NCBI GenBank assembly: GCA_021158805.1
Contig: JAGGTZ010000010.1
Location: 1 to 7,363, forward strand
Direction of reading: 5' to 3'
Length of the DNA stretch: 7,363 nt
From: Thermoproteota archaeon
GTDB taxonomy: Archaea; Korarchaeota; Korarchaeia; Korarchaeales; Korarchaeaceae
The notes beneath the pieces were generated by a model. The model did not search any database and was not told the origin of the DNA. It was given only the letters and a program-made list of their open reading frames with translations. Numbering within the stretch: position 1 is the first letter of the stretch; the number at the start of each line of letters is the position of its first letter. Of the stretch, positions 6,699 to 7,363 are shown piece by piece. The position numbers and the translations under genes were made by a program.

Positions 6699-7224
6699 CT
6701 ACATGGAATCACTAGATAATTCATTATTTATCCCCCAAACGACCGTGTTGCTCTTTCTCCATATTATACAGAAAGTAGGACACATCTCCAGCTTAGAGGC
6801 AATTACTCCCTTCGGATATCTCTTGAGACTTTTGCCTGCCTCAACCCCCACCTTCAAGTCATCGATAATAATACCTACCTCATAACCATCCCTACAGTAA
6901 TAGATCTCGCAATCTCTAGTAAAGATGCCCCTGTACCAACCATTGATATAAAGCCTCGATCCCCACATTCCCCCTGAGGTGATAGAAGGCCCGGGAATGA
7001 AGGAATCCTGAAGAACACCTTCTTCTCCTTTCTGAAACCAACCTTCCTCCCAAGCTTCCAGTAGACTGTACCTACTATGACAAACTCTAAAAGTTCGAGA
7101 TAATCCCTGACTGCCACATGAGATATCCCTATTTTCTTTCTGCTTGATTAACTTTCCCTAATCGAAATAGTGAGTGCTTTAGAATTCCTGTTTTGGTTAT
7201 TAGAGATAGAAGTTCGATCCGCTT
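6699..7224 (-). pseudogene. Broken archaeal AAA ATPase gene (DUF234/DUF4143-type C-terminal half)
   Basis: Three minus-strand frames together spell the C-terminal half of an archaeal DEXX-box ATPase. Frame one (about 7141-7007) gives RKKIGISHVAVRDYLELLE, then TVYWKLGRKVGFRKEKKVFFR: the winged-helix part followed by the conserved FRKE+K-x-x-F-x-DPF block, here cut before DPF. A shift at about 7006 continues as FLHSRAFYHLRG...EALYQWLVQGHLY (7005-6919), which then hits a stop. A second shift at about 6918 continues as RDCEIYYCRDGYEV...IDDLKV...AGKSLKRYPKGV (6917 to about 6795), the end domain. Upstream, 7224-7132 in another frame (KRIELLSLITKTG..., stop TAG) fits the region before the winged helix. 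So at least three frame changes are needed. The end domain also lacks the usual EVD aspartate (EVG here) and the E-x-K pair. This gene cannot make a normal product. The family call rests on recalled consensus, without a database search. Confidence 0.72.
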
Positions 7225-7363
7225 TTATACATTTATGTAATCATCGGTATCTCTGCTCCATAATAACTTCATATAATCTCCCTTTCTACCGAGATAGAGA
7301 AGAGTAACTTCATCTCCTGTCTTATAGGTCCATACCTCAACCTCTCCTCTAGCCTCTATGACA
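7225..7363 (-). other. Open 45-codon segment running off the right edge
   Basis: From the window edge (first full codon at 7362) the minus strand is open for 45 codons to a TAA at 7227-7225. It reads VIEARGEVEVWTYKTGDEVT, then LLYLGRKGDYMKLLWSRD and TDDYINV. Two readings are possible. It may be the C-terminus of a separate gene whose start lies outside the window. Or it may be an earlier part of the broken ATPase gene: after the stop the same frame goes on with ATPase-like sequence, and SRDTxxYI resembles a motif that precedes the winged-helix region in such ATPases. I favour the second reading slightly. With only 45 codons the openness alone is weak evidence. Confidence 0.4.

Noticed and set aside
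6703..6885. Plus-strand 60-codon ORF beginning with ATG near 6703
   Set aside because: It is antisense to the recognisable end domain of the broken ATPase and has no ribosome binding site.
7221..7238. Plus-strand GCTTTTATAC and the nearby TACAT/ATGTA inverted repeat as a promoter and operator
   Set aside because: It has a good TATA look, but no plus-strand gene follows within the window and the site sits within apparent ATPase-derived sequence.

Overview
The window is archaeal DNA. All intact genes lie on the minus strand and form one tight cluster that encodes the first three steps of the archaeal tetrahydromethanopterin (H4MPT) C1 branch. Read in the direction of transcription, from right to left, the order is ftr, fwdDB (a fusion), fwdA, fwdC, mch. 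Together they cover CO2 + methanofuran to formyl-methanofuran (Fwd), formyl transfer to H4MPT (Ftr), and cyclisation to methenyl-H4MPT (Mch), or the same route in the oxidative direction. The genes overlap by an ATGA junction, abut exactly, or are separated by 3 bases, so a single transcript is very likely.

The host looks like a thermophilic archaeon, perhaps from the Thermoproteota/Korarchaeota side rather than a classical methanogen. The signs are frequent AGA/AGG arginine and ATA isoleucine codons, GGAGGTG-type ribosome binding sites, TTG starts on the two outer genes, and a decayed copy of an archaeal DUF234/DUF4143-type AAA ATPase. This placement is an inference. The pathway occurs in methanogens, in methane or alkane oxidisers, in Archaeoglobales and in non-methanogenic archaea, and no mcr gene is in view, so the window alone does not show methanogenesis.

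Layout: 1-253 has no intact gene but carries what looks like a frameshifted remnant of a minus-strand gene. 254-1207 is mch, 1211-2056 fwdC, 2057-3748 fwdA, 3745-5511 fwdDB and 5508-6431 ftr. 6432-6698 is the upstream non-coding region, with a plausible promoter next to ftr. 6699-7224 is a clearly broken ATPase gene readable in three frames. 7225-7363 is an open segment running off the right edge that may be the upstream part of that same broken gene.

The most notable points are the FwdD-FwdB fusion, with the D domain placed in front of the catalytic subunit; the absence from the cluster of the ferredoxin-type subunits (FwdF/FwdG) that would carry electrons to the enzyme; and the fact that this intact operon sits between two decayed genes. 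The redox-active cysteine, the iron-sulfur cysteines and the FwdA metal ligands are all kept, so the complex appears to be a true formylmethanofuran dehydrogenase and not the non-redox Fhc type of methylotrophic bacteria.
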